DNA of 64,000 nt. Source: Gelidibacter pelagius. GTDB taxonomy: Bacteria > Bacteroidota > Bacteroidia > Flavobacteriales > Flavobacteriaceae. The stretch is from contig NZ_JAGEVG010000011.1 in assembly GCF_017581925.1 (NCBI RefSeq), positions 1 through 64,000 on the forward strand, written 5' to 3'. Shown piece by piece: positions 7,599 through 14,695 of this stretch. Both the position numbers and the translations under genes were made by a program. The notes under the pieces were generated by a model. That model had not been told where the DNA came from. It was given only the letters and a program-made list of their open reading frames with translations, and made no database searches. Position 1 is the stretch's first letter; each line of letters begins with the position of its first letter.

Positions 7599-9085
7599 TT
7601 CTAGAAACCTTAATAATAGTTGTTTACACCATTGCTCTCCTACTTATTTTATTATATGCGCTAGCTCAACTCAATCTGTTATTCAATTATTTATCTGCTA
7701 AAAAGAACAAGGATACTTCGGAACTTTTTGATTTTTCCAATCCAGAAGAAATACCATTTGTCACCATCCAACTTCCTGTTTATAACGAAATGTACGTTAT
7801 GGAAAGGCTTTTGGACAACATCGCCTTGATGGATTATCCTAAAGACAAATTGGAGATTCAAGTTCTTGACGACTCTACTGACGAAACCGTTATTACCACC
7901 GCCGAACATGTTGAAAGACTTAAAAAGACCGGCTTGGATATTCAACATATCCGAAGAACCGATCGCAGTGGTTTTAAAGCAGGCGCCCTAAAGGAAGGTT
8001 TAAAAATCGCTAAAGGTGAATATATTGCCATTTTTGACGCCGATTTTCTCCCAAAACCAAATTGGCTGAAACAAACCATCCCTTATTTTAAAGATGAGGA
8101 AATTGGAGTGGTTCAAACCCGATGGGGACATATTAATAGAAATTATTCCATACTTACAAAGATTCAAGCCTTTGCTTTAGATGCACATTTCACCTTAGAG
8201 CAAGTTGGCCGAAACAGTAAGGGCCATTTTATCAATTTTAATGGCACCGCTGGTGTATGGCGTAAAGCCTGTATTCTTGATGCGGGCAACTGGGAAGGAG
8301 ATACACTTACGGAAGATCTGGATTTAAGCTACCGAGCACAACTTAAAAACTGGAAATTCAAATATTTGGAAGATGTTGAAACACCTGCCGAATTGCCCGT
8401 GGTCATCAGTGCAGCACGTTCGCAACAATTCCGCTGGAACAAAGGTGGCGCTGAGAATTTCAGAAAAATGATGTGGCGTGTCTTGACATCCAAGAACATT
8501 TCCCCAAAAACCAAACTTCACGGTCTGTTGCATCTATTGAATAGTACCATGTTTTTAAATGTTTTTTTGGTGGCCATTTTGAGCATTCCAATGCTTTATA
8601 TTAAAAACGAGTATGCACATTTAAGGTTCTATTTTTATTTTATGAGCTTTTTCGTGTTGAGCACCATCATCTTTTTTGTTTGTTATTGGATGATGTTCCG
8701 TGAGATTTATGGCGCTGGATTTAAGAACTTCTTCAGTTATGTTTTCTTGTTTTTCACGTTCTTCTCCATTGCGATGGGCTTTTCACTCCATAACTCAATT
8801 GCCGTTATTGAAGGTCATATTGGCAAACGTAGTGAATTCATCAGGACACCAAAGTTTAATATCAGTACTTTAAAAGACACATGGAAAGGCAATAAATATT
8901 TGCGTAAAAAAGTTTCCATGAATGTCATTTTTGAAGGTGCCCTCATGCTCTACTTCGGGTTTGGTCTTTATCTTGCCTTCGTCATTGGCGATCAAGGTGG
9001 AGATTTCGGGCTCTTCCCGTTCCACCTCATGCTTTTTGTAGGGTTCGGGTATGTCTTCTTTCAATCGTTGACTTCTAAGGTATAG
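7595..9085 (+). CDS. membrane GT2 glycosyltransferase, cellulose-synthase/ceramide-glucosyltransferase-like
   Basis: The 496-residue protein has an N-terminal membrane segment (residues about 4-30), then a processive-type GT2 domain. DDS is at 92-94, DAD at 148-150, TED at 239-241 and QQFRW at 277-281, together forming the D,D,D,QxxRW signature. About four hydrophobic segments follow. This is the architecture of cellulose-synthase-like and beta-glycan or glycolipid synthases. No BcsB-like or PilZ partner is encoded here, so cellulose is not supported. It overlaps the upstream GT2 gene by 4 bases and is probably translated with it. The product may be a glycolipid or a surface glycan. Confidence 0.85.
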   Translation: MILETLIIVVYTIALLLILLYALAQLNLLFNYLSAKKNKDTSELFDFSNPEEIPFVTIQLPVYNEMYVMERLLDNIALMDYPKDKLEIQVLDDSTDETVITTAEHVERLKKTGLDIQHIRRTDRSGFKAGALKEGLKIAKGEYIAIFDADFLPKPNWLKQTIPYFKDEEIGVVQTRWGHINRNYSILTKIQAFALDAHFTLEQVGRNSKGHFINFNGTAGVWRKACILDAGNWEGDTLTEDLDLSYRAQLKNWKFKYLEDVETPAELPVVISAARSQQFRWNKGGAENFRKMMWRVLTSKNISPKTKLHGLLHLLNSTMFLNVFLVAILSIPMLYIKNEYAHLRFYFYFMSFFVLSTIIFFVCYWMMFREIYGAGFKNFFSYVFLFFTFFSIAMGFSLHNSIAVIEGHIGKRSEFIRTPKFNISTLKDTWKGNKYLRKKVSMNVIFEGALMLYFGFGLYLAFVIGDQGGDFGLFPFHLMLFVGFGYVFFQSLTSKV

Positions 9086-9095
9086 TTGGATTTTC

Positions 9096-9252
9096 ATTTG
9101 GGCGTTCCCTTTCGGCCAACCTACAATTCATATAACCAACAAATTAAAGCTGGGCCTCAGGTCGCGCTATCCACTATATCTTTTTAGGCCAGTGGCTTCC
9201 TTTCAGTCAGTCCCTGGCCTAAAAAGGATGCCGTTTCTATCGCTAACGCAAA
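9096..9252. repeat. hairpin element with inverted ends, probable dispersed intergenic repeat
   Basis: The element begins atttgggcgtt and ends aacgcaaat, which are imperfect inverted repeats. Inside, tttttaggccag (9181-9192) pairs exactly with ctggcctaaaaa (9214-9225), giving a 12-bp perfect stem that extends with one bulge. Similar 'GGGCGTT ... AAAAAGGAT ... CTAACGC' sequences are, to my memory, widespread in Flavobacteriaceae intergenic DNA; only one copy is in this window. Confidence 0.6.
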
Positions 9253-9498
9253 TTCGTCGGTCAACAAAATTATAAGCTTGAAATAAATACTCTCCGAAAA
9301 AGAAAGCAAGACCGCTGCGCTAAGAGAAAAAAGAATCAAGACTAATAACATTAAGCACTGTTTATGCGGTCTTTAAAATTTAAAATCGGACTGAATAATA
9401 CTGTTTCGGTTTTGCATCAAACTAAACCACTACAGATTAAAGTGCCGTCCAAAAAACGTTCTGGCTGGAGTTTTAAAAACAGACTGAAAGTCCATTGC

Positions 9499-9520
9499 AC
9501 CTGCCTGACGGCAGTCAGGT
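9499..9520. repeat. short imperfect palindrome
   Basis: ctgac and gtcag form exact arms around ggca, framed by acctg on the left and caggt on the right. It lies in the repeat-rich spacer before the GT-C gene. Its outer bases recall the acctgtcaggt core of the longer palindromes, but the similarity is short. Confidence 0.45.
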
Positions 9521-9548
9521 TTGTGAAGTAGATATCATAATATTCTTT

Positions 9549-9632
9549 CACAACTTTCCGGGAAAGAATCCGTGAAAATTCGTGATTCCGGCAGCTATCG
9601 GAACGTGTCTAAATTTTTAAAGGTTAAAGTTA
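9549..9632. repeat. dispersed repeat of about 84 bp, copy 1
   Basis: By eye this matches 39991-40078 over nearly its full length: cacaactttccg, cgtgaaaattcgtgattccg, agctatcggaacgtgtc, aaatttttaaaggttaaagtt. Its centre is the 18-bp near-palindrome TTCCGGCAGCTATCGGAA at 9586-9603, which is a perfect palindrome in the other copy. Confidence 0.75.
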
Positions 9633-9805
9633 GTGGTACCTATGTGTTTTGTTTAACGCTATTTGAGAACTATAAAGGAAAATAGATGTCGTCAAACTAA
9701 AAACCCTTCAGGTCTTTTTATATGACATCAAAATAAACAGCTTATCTTGCAACGTCAACTGAATCCAGACCTTCCTTGTTGAAGATGGACTATTTATAGC
9801 GCTTA

Positions 9806-11224
9806 ATGTTCAACACAACAGTTCTAAAATCAAATAAAAACCCTATCCTTTTGGCACTTGCAAGTGCTATCCTATATGCGGTATTTGCGTATGATTTGGT
9901 CAGAACAGAATATACCAAACTCATCGTATTATATGCACTACTGTTTGTTTTATTCTATCTGTTAGTAAAAAAACACTCAGGCAACTTTAAGCTTTTAGTG
10001 GTTTTTGCAATTCTTTTAAGAGTTGTATTTCTATTTTCCACCCCAAATCTTTCGCAAGATTTTTACCGCTTTATTTGGGATGGGCGCATGATTATCGAAG
10101 GATTTAACCCTTATCTTTTTACACCACAATCATTTATAAGTATTGGTGAATTTCCAGTCGCACAGGCTCAAGAACTCTATCAAGGCATGGGCGCACTTAA
10201 CGCCAGCCACTTTACCAATTACCCACCTATAAAACAATTCATATTTATGATTGCCGCGCTATTCTCAGGGAAGAGCATTTTAGGCTCAGCATTCGTTTTT
10301 AGACTATTCATCATTGCCGCCGACATAGGAACACTCTATATAGGAAAAAAGCTGTTAGAGCGTCTAAAAGCACCTGTGCATAACATCTTCTGGTATATCC
10401 TCAATCCATTTATTATCATTGAATTGACGGGAAATTTACATTTTGAAGGCATCATGATTTTCTTTCTAATCCTAAGCTTATATCTTTTGCATTTGGGCAA
10501 ATGGAAAACTGCGGCGATCATCTTTGCGCTATCCGTGTCGGTAAAATTGATTCCATTATTGTTCTTGCTCCTATTTTTTCAATATTTCATGCAAAATAAG
10601 AAGAATGAAATTATCGCAGATAAGACAAGTAAAATCGAACCCGCTTCTCTACTCAATTTTGCAAAACTCATAGGCTTTTATGGCATCATTGGTATCACTA
10701 CTTTACTTTTGTTTGCACCTTTCTATTCTTCAGATTTCATCCATAATTATGCAGAAACAGTAGGACTCTGGTTCAGCACCTTCGAATTCAACGCAAGTCT
10801 TTATTATATTGCACGGGAGATTGGTTATAGGCTCACAAGCTACAATGAAATTGCAATAATCGGTAAATTTATCCCAATACTAACTGTTTTTGCACTTCTA
10901 ATATTGACCTTCTTCCGGAAAAATACAAGTATTAAACAACTCCTAGTGAGTATGCTTTTTGCGGCAAGTATCTATTTTTTTATTTCTACAACGGTCCATC
11001 CTTGGTATTTGGCAACACTCGTCATCTTATCTGTATTTACAAATTACAAATTTCCCTTGGTTTGGTCTTTCATGATTATACTGAGCTATCTGGCCTACGC
11101 CAATGCACAGAATACAGAAAACCTATGGATTGTAGGTTTAGAGTACATCGTAGTTTATTCCGTTTTTATTTGGGAAGTCTTCATAAAAAAAGACCGCCCT
11201 AAGGCAGTCTTTCAAATAAAATGA
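9806..11224 (+). CDS. GT-C family integral membrane mannosyltransferase-like glycosyltransferase
   Basis: The 472-residue protein has about ten to twelve membrane segments. After the second or third is a periplasmic loop with SQDFYRFIWDGR (D85 the probable catalytic Asp), the signature position of polyprenyl-phosphate-sugar-dependent GT-C enzymes (PIG-M/GT87-like). A second diagnostic loop reads NLHFEG around residue 210. Such enzymes take the hexose from a lipid phosphate carrier on the periplasmic face. The donor could be made by the DPM1-like GT2 encoded upstream, although 720 bases of repeat DNA separate them. The last codons (KKDRPKAVFQIK) are written across the terminator hairpin of the convergent gene, an unusual overlap. 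Confidence 0.75.
   Translation: MFNTTVLKSNKNPILLALASAILYAVFAYDLVRTEYTKLIVLYALLFVLFYLLVKKHSGNFKLLVVFAILLRVVFLFSTPNLSQDFYRFIWDGRMIIEGFNPYLFTPQSFISIGEFPVAQAQELYQGMGALNASHFTNYPPIKQFIFMIAALFSGKSILGSAFVFRLFIIAADIGTLYIGKKLLERLKAPVHNIFWYILNPFIIIELTGNLHFEGIMIFFLILSLYLLHLGKWKTAAIIFALSVSVKLIPLLFLLLFFQYFMQNKKNEIIADKTSKIEPASLLNFAKLIGFYGIIGITTLLLFAPFYSSDFIHNYAETVGLWFSTFEFNASLYYIAREIGYRLTSYNEIAIIGKFIPILTVFALLILTFFRKNTSIKQLLVSMLFAASIYFFISTTVHPWYLATLVILSVFTNYKFPLVWSFMIILSYLAYANAQNTENLWIVGLEYIVVYSVFIWEVFIKKDRPKAVFQIK
11185..11212 (-). terminator. intrinsic terminator of the minus-strand gene ending at 11233, inside the GT-C coding end
   Basis: aagaccgcc and ggcagtctt form a hairpin at 11190-11211. Read on the minus strand it pairs fully with one G-U and is followed by seven T (complement of the A-run 11185-11191). 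On the plus strand the same pair is A-C and no T-run follows, so it works for the minus-strand gene. Confidence 0.75.
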
Positions 11225-11232
11225 TGTTGTGA

Positions 11233-11595
11233 TCATAATTCCTTGAGATGGGTTATCGTCAAAACTTCCACCTCATCGTCAAAGCCATTTTCGTCTTTGG
11301 TAACTACTATATCTGAGGTATAGGTCACTTCAAATTTTTGATTTACAAATAATTCGGCATCCAGATCAAATTCCTTCAGGACTGCTTCCTCAATCTTTTG
11401 GAAGGTCATGGTAAATTCGGAGCCGTCATCTTTATGCGTCGTAATAAAATTATAGCCATAGCCTTCATTGCCGTCATAAACGCCCACTATTTTTAAATCT
11501 TGTGAGGTGGGATGGTATGTGTGTGATTTAAAAGTTTGTACGGACATTAAAAAAAGGCATAAGACAGACGTTGCCATTAAAATTTTCGTTTTCAT
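11233..11595 (-). CDS. small exported protein of unknown function
   Basis: The 120-residue protein begins with a signal peptide (KTKILMATSVLCLFLMSVQ, cleavage near residue 20-25). There is no lipobox cysteine at the end of the hydrophobic core. The mature part is acidic and soluble, with a repeated pattern of DG, DE and DD pairs (VGVYDGNEGYGYNF, KDENGFDDEVEV) and predicted beta strands. I do not recognise a family. It stands alone: a 135-base gap separates it from the VOC gene, and its own terminator lies 20 bases after its stop, within the end of the convergent GT-C gene. Confidence 0.6.
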   Translation of the reverse strand: MKTKILMATSVLCLFLMSVQTFKSHTYHPTSQDLKIVGVYDGNEGYGYNFITTHKDDGSEFTMTFQKIEEAVLKEFDLDAELFVNQKFEVTYTSDIVVTKDENGFDDEVEVLTITHLKEL

Positions 11596-11730
11596 GATAT
11601 TTCAATTTAGGATAGAAACTGTTCGTTTTTCGGAAGTTTGCCACATCAAGTCCGGACTTTTAGCAACCTCATTCTGACGAAGTCTGCACGTGGACATCAA
11701 TTGAGAATAACGTCTATAGGAATCTATTTA

Positions 11731-12144
11731 TCAACCGTTGAAAATATCTGATAACTCAGTAAAACATTTAAATTCTACCGTAAAATCATTCGGGTCCTTG
11801 ACAAAGAATGACCGATGCTCTCCGGTTTTATTTTCTAAAAACTTGACCTGTGATAAAATTGGCGCATTTTGAGATTTCAATCGTTCAAGAACCTTGTTCC
11901 AGCCGTCCTCTTTCAATATCACTCCAAAATGGAACGACGGTAAAATATCACCATTAAAATTATAACTTTTAGAGTCAAATTTAAAAGGTCCACATTCGGT
12001 AAATGTAATTTGATGACCAAACAAATTGATGTCTGCCCATTTTACAGAGGAACGTCCGATTTCGGCCCCAAGAACTTCTTTATAAAATATTTTTGTTTTG
12101 TTGATGCTTACACAAGGTAAGGCGAGATGAAATAGTGTTGCCAT
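11731..12144 (-). CDS. VOC (glyoxalase/bleomycin-resistance) superfamily protein
   Basis: The 137-residue protein has the paired beta-alpha-beta-beta-beta layout of the vicinal-oxygen-chelate fold. It opens FHLALPCVSINKTKIFYKEVLG and ends with RSFFVKDPNDFTVEFKCF, in which the 'DPxG/N ... vEf' block carries the usual C-terminal Glu metal ligand. The N-terminal His in LFHLALP is the other expected ligand. Family members include dioxygenases, isomerases and antibiotic-binding proteins, so the substrate cannot be assigned. There is no signal peptide. It is read in the same direction as the polyamine operon but is separated from it by the terminator at 12256-12290. Confidence 0.8.
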   Translation of the reverse strand: MATLFHLALPCVSINKTKIFYKEVLGAEIGRSSVKWADINLFGHQITFTECGPFKFDSKSYNFNGDILPSFHFGVILKEDGWNKVLERLKSQNAPILSQVKFLENKTGEHRSFFVKDPNDFTVEFKCFTELSDIFNG

Positions 12145-12255
12145 AAGTTCTTTATTTTCACCTAATTATTAATATCGTATATGTTAAAGTTAAGCTATTT
12201 TTTGACACACAATTATATTTGACATAACTATTTTCAATTACATCTCAAATGTCTT

Positions 12256-12290
12256 GTACAAAAAAAGTTGCCCGTTTTGGGCAACTTTTA
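12256..12290 (-). terminator. intrinsic terminator of the polyamine operon
   Basis: aaaagttgccc pairs with gggcaactttt around a 4-5 base loop. On the minus strand the stem is followed by at least seven T, placing it about 60 bases after the stop of the acidic protein gene. A shorter T stretch on the other side could give weak bidirectional action. Confidence 0.85.
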
Positions 12291-12349
12291 AGTCAATATG
12301 ATATCATGAGCTATGAAAATAGTTCATGGCATTGTATTTTAATCTACAA

Positions 12350-12709
12350 CTAGTCTATGTCTTCGTCTTCATCAACATCTACATCATCCATTTCTAAATC
12401 AGGATCAACTTCACCCAGTTCTGGGTCTTGCACCGCATCCGGATCATCTTCTTCAAACTCTTCATAATCATCTTCATCATAGTTCTCCATGGTCAACTGA
12501 AGTTTAGTACTGACTTTCACCAAATACTTTGTGTCGCTAGTTGTCACTTCCACAGCTTCTACAATTTCATTGTTGGCGTTTTTGAAAGTTATGATATTAT
12601 CATCATCATAACCGTCAGGGTACTTTTCAACCAACAAAGAGAGAATTTCTGGTGTCAATTTTTTAAAATCGACGATTACACGCTTTAGATTGTCTCTTTT
12701 GTTACTCAT
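12350..12709 (-). CDS. conserved acidic protein, last gene of the polyamine operon
   Basis: The 119-residue protein has a folded-looking N-terminal part of about 75 residues (VIVDFKKLTPEILSLLVEKYP, then beta-rich sequence with EAVEVTTSDTKYLVKVS). The tail of about 43 residues is almost entirely Asp and Glu (YDEDDYEEFEEDDPDA through DVDEDEDID). I recall similar proteins in other Flavobacteria, sometimes carrying an unsupported 'DNA primase' label; nothing here supports a primase. It starts 2 bases after the stop of the deoxyhypusine-synthase-like gene, so it is in the operon. An acidic tail of this kind could bind polyamines or mimic nucleic acid; that is speculation. Confidence 0.7.
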   Translation of the reverse strand: MSNKRDNLKRVIVDFKKLTPEILSLLVEKYPDGYDDDNIITFKNANNEIVEAVEVTTSDTKYLVKVSTKLQLTMENYDEDDYEEFEEDDPDAVQDPELGEVDPDLEMDDVDVDEDEDID

Positions 12710-12711
12710 AA

Positions 12712-13692
12712 TTACATGTCTAATATATAGGCAAATATAAGTGGTGCAACAATAGTAGCATCACTTTCTATTATAAATTTCGGGGTATCAATATTTAATT
12801 TTCCCCAAGTTATTTTTTCATTAGGTACGGCTCCTGAATACGATCCATAGCTTGTAGTCGAATCACTGATCTGACAGAAATAACTCCAAAATGGTGTATC
12901 CGGTCGCTCCATATCCTGGTACAACATTGGCACCACACATATTGGGAAGTCTCCCGCAATACCGCCGCCAATTTGGAAGAATCCAATACCGTTTTCAGAA
13001 TTATCCGTGTACCAATCTGCTAAGAACGTCATATATTCTATCCCCGATTTCATGGTACTGGCTTTCAATTCTCCTTTAAGAACATAGCTGGCAAAAATAT
13101 TACCCATGGTACTGTCTTCCCAACCTGGTACAATTATAGGTAAATTTTTCTCTGCTGCAGCAAACATCCAAGAATTTTTTATGTCAATTTCATAGTATTG
13201 CTCAAGCACACCACTCAGTAACATTTTGTACATAAATTCATGTGGAAAAAAACGTTCTCCGTTATCTTCAGCATCTTTCCAGATTTTAAAGATATGCTTT
13301 TGTAAACGTCTGAAAGCTTCCTCTTCTGGGATACACGTATCAGTTACTCTATTTAAGCCTTTTTCCATCAAATCCCACTCATCTTGAGGTGTCAAATCAC
13401 GATAGTTTGGCACACGCTTGTAATGTGAATGCGCTACCAAATTCATGATATCCTCTTCAAGGTTGGCACCTGTACTTGAAATAATCTGTACTTTATCTTG
13501 ACGGATCATTTCTGCAAATATTTTACCTATCTCAGCCGTACTCATTGCGCCTGCCAAAGACACCAACATCTTGGAACCCTTTGCCAATTGCGCTTCATAA
13601 CTTTGCGCAGCATCTACCAATGCAGCCGCGTTGAAATGCAGATAGTATTTTTCAATAAATTTAGAAATTTCTCCTTTATTAGTTGTCGTCAT
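12712..13692 (-). CDS. deoxyhypusine-synthase-like protein, probable polyamine-modifying enzyme
   Basis: The protein is about 326 residues with the start I prefer (ATG at 13692, reading MTTTNKGEISKF). A longer frame to 13758 would overlap the agmatinase gene by 80 bases. It matches the deoxyhypusine synthase fold: SLAGAMSTAEIG for NAD binding, SSTGANLEEDI, GFFQIGGGIAGDFP, and near the C-terminus ITWGKLNID. In eukaryotic deoxyhypusine synthase the Lys of the equivalent WGK is the active-site lysine that carries the aminobutyl group; it is kept here (K298). Bacteria have no eIF5A substrate, and plant homospermidine synthase evolved from this family, so a homospermidine- or spermidine-type transfer is a reasonable inference given the decarboxylase and agmatinase upstream. 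Confidence 0.85.
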   Translation of the reverse strand: MTTTNKGEISKFIEKYYLHFNAAALVDAAQSYEAQLAKGSKMLVSLAGAMSTAEIGKIFAEMIRQDKVQIISSTGANLEEDIMNLVAHSHYKRVPNYRDLTPQDEWDLMEKGLNRVTDTCIPEEEAFRRLQKHIFKIWKDAEDNGERFFPHEFMYKMLLSGVLEQYYEIDIKNSWMFAAAEKNLPIIVPGWEDSTMGNIFASYVLKGELKASTMKSGIEYMTFLADWYTDNSENGIGFFQIGGGIAGDFPICVVPMLYQDMERPDTPFWSYFCQISDSTTSYGSYSGAVPNEKITWGKLNIDTPKFIIESDATIVAPLIFAYILDM

Positions 13693-14623
13693 CATTGTCG
13701 AATTTAGAAAATTTGTTTGTGCTTGAACCTGTTTCATTAAAATTACTTTCGTAACCATCTTCTACATTGTCGTCCAAGAATTTATAAGTTAACATTTTAT
13801 AATACAATTTGGCAGCCAGAAAATCGGATGATTTTTCTTTTGGATCTGGACAAAGCTCAACGATGTCAAATCCTACCACATTTTTATCTTCAAATACCTT
13901 TCTCAAAAAATCCAAAGTCTCGTACCAAAACAAGCCACCCGGCTCAGGAGTTCCGGTTGAAGGCATGATGGAAGGGTCGAATGCATCCAAATCAATGGTG
14001 ATAAACACATTTTCCGTCATTTGATCAATAGCGCTGTCCATCCAAAACTCATCATTGACCATATCATGGGCAAAATATGTTTTTTCCTTGTCCATCACCG
14101 TGGTTTCAATAGCATCCATACTGCGAATACCCACTTGAATCAAATTGGTGTTTTGACTTGCTTCATAAACTGCGCAAGCATGATTACATTTGCTGCCTTG
14201 ATATTCTTTACGCAAATCAGCATGTGCATCTATTTGAAGCACGGTCAAATTATCAAAACATTCATTAAAAGCGCGAATGGTACCAATAGAAATCGAATGT
14301 TCACCACCAAATGCAGTTACAAACTTATTGCGCTTAATATACTTTTTTACAGTTTGATGCACAGCATCCACCATCTTTTCAGGAGATGAATTCTCTGTCA
14401 CGGCATCTGCAAGATAAACACCTTGTTTGTAAACTTCAGTTTCTGTTTCAATATCGTACAATTCCATGTTTTCAGAAGCATCCAAAAAAGCTTTTGGACC
14501 TTGGTCTGCACCTTTTTGCCATGTACTTGTACCATCATAAGGCACAGGGATCAGTACGATTTTAGCAGTTTCTAATTTGGAATATTCCTCTGGTATTCCG
14601 GCATACGTTATATTACTGTTCAT
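13679..14623 (-). CDS. speB: agmatinase / ureohydrolase family
   Basis: This 314-residue ureohydrolase has all the manganese-binding blocks: FGGEHS near residue 110, QIDAHADLR near residue 135, and TIDLDAFDPSIMPSTGTPEPGG near residue 215. It hydrolyses agmatine to putrescine and urea. The presence of an arginine decarboxylase gene immediately upstream supports agmatinase over arginase. The C-terminus carries an unusual extra tail of about 20 residues ending NKFSKFDNDDDN, past the usual end of the fold. That tail overlaps the start of the deoxyhypusine-synthase-like gene by about 14 bases. Confidence 0.9.
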   Translation of the reverse strand: MNSNITYAGIPEEYSKLETAKIVLIPVPYDGTSTWQKGADQGPKAFLDASENMELYDIETETEVYKQGVYLADAVTENSSPEKMVDAVHQTVKKYIKRNKFVTAFGGEHSISIGTIRAFNECFDNLTVLQIDAHADLRKEYQGSKCNHACAVYEASQNTNLIQVGIRSMDAIETTVMDKEKTYFAHDMVNDEFWMDSAIDQMTENVFITIDLDAFDPSIMPSTGTPEPGGLFWYETLDFLRKVFEDKNVVGFDIVELCPDPKEKSSDFLAAKLYYKMLTYKFLDDNVEDGYESNFNETGSSTNKFSKFDNDDDN

Positions 14624-14695
14624 TTTGTAATAATTATAATTGTTTTAAAGGTATAAGGCAATGGGTCATATTATATATAAAATCTTCAGAAACAA

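Larger units (their letters stand above)
9086..9805. other. 720-bp gene-free region made largely of dispersed repeat material
   Basis: No open frame here is supported as a gene. The region holds a 157-bp hairpin element at 9096-9252, a phrase at about 9310-9330 related to one at about 51075 (agaccgct-gcgct), a short dyad at 9499-9520, and a repeat of about 84 bp at 9549-9632 that recurs at 39991-40078. The last 170 bases before the GT-C gene are A+T-rich and probably contain its promoter, but I cannot fix a box. Confidence 0.6.

Noticed and set aside
7595-9085. Cellulose synthase
   Set aside because: The QxxRW signature is shared by many GT2 enzymes, and no BcsB, BcsZ or PilZ-type partner is present.
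9096-9252. Integron attC site
   Set aside because: GGCGTT and CTAACGC ends recall attC cores, but the R/L box spacing and the order RYYYAAC...GTTRRRY are not met, and there is no integrase or cassette gene.
12350-12709. DNA primase
   Set aside because: This label is used for similar flavobacterial proteins, but the 119-residue protein has no TOPRIM or zinc-finger motif.
13693-13758. Longer start for the deoxyhypusine-synthase-like gene
   Set aside because: It would overlap the agmatinase coding region by 80 bases; the ATG at 13692 gives the usual family start.
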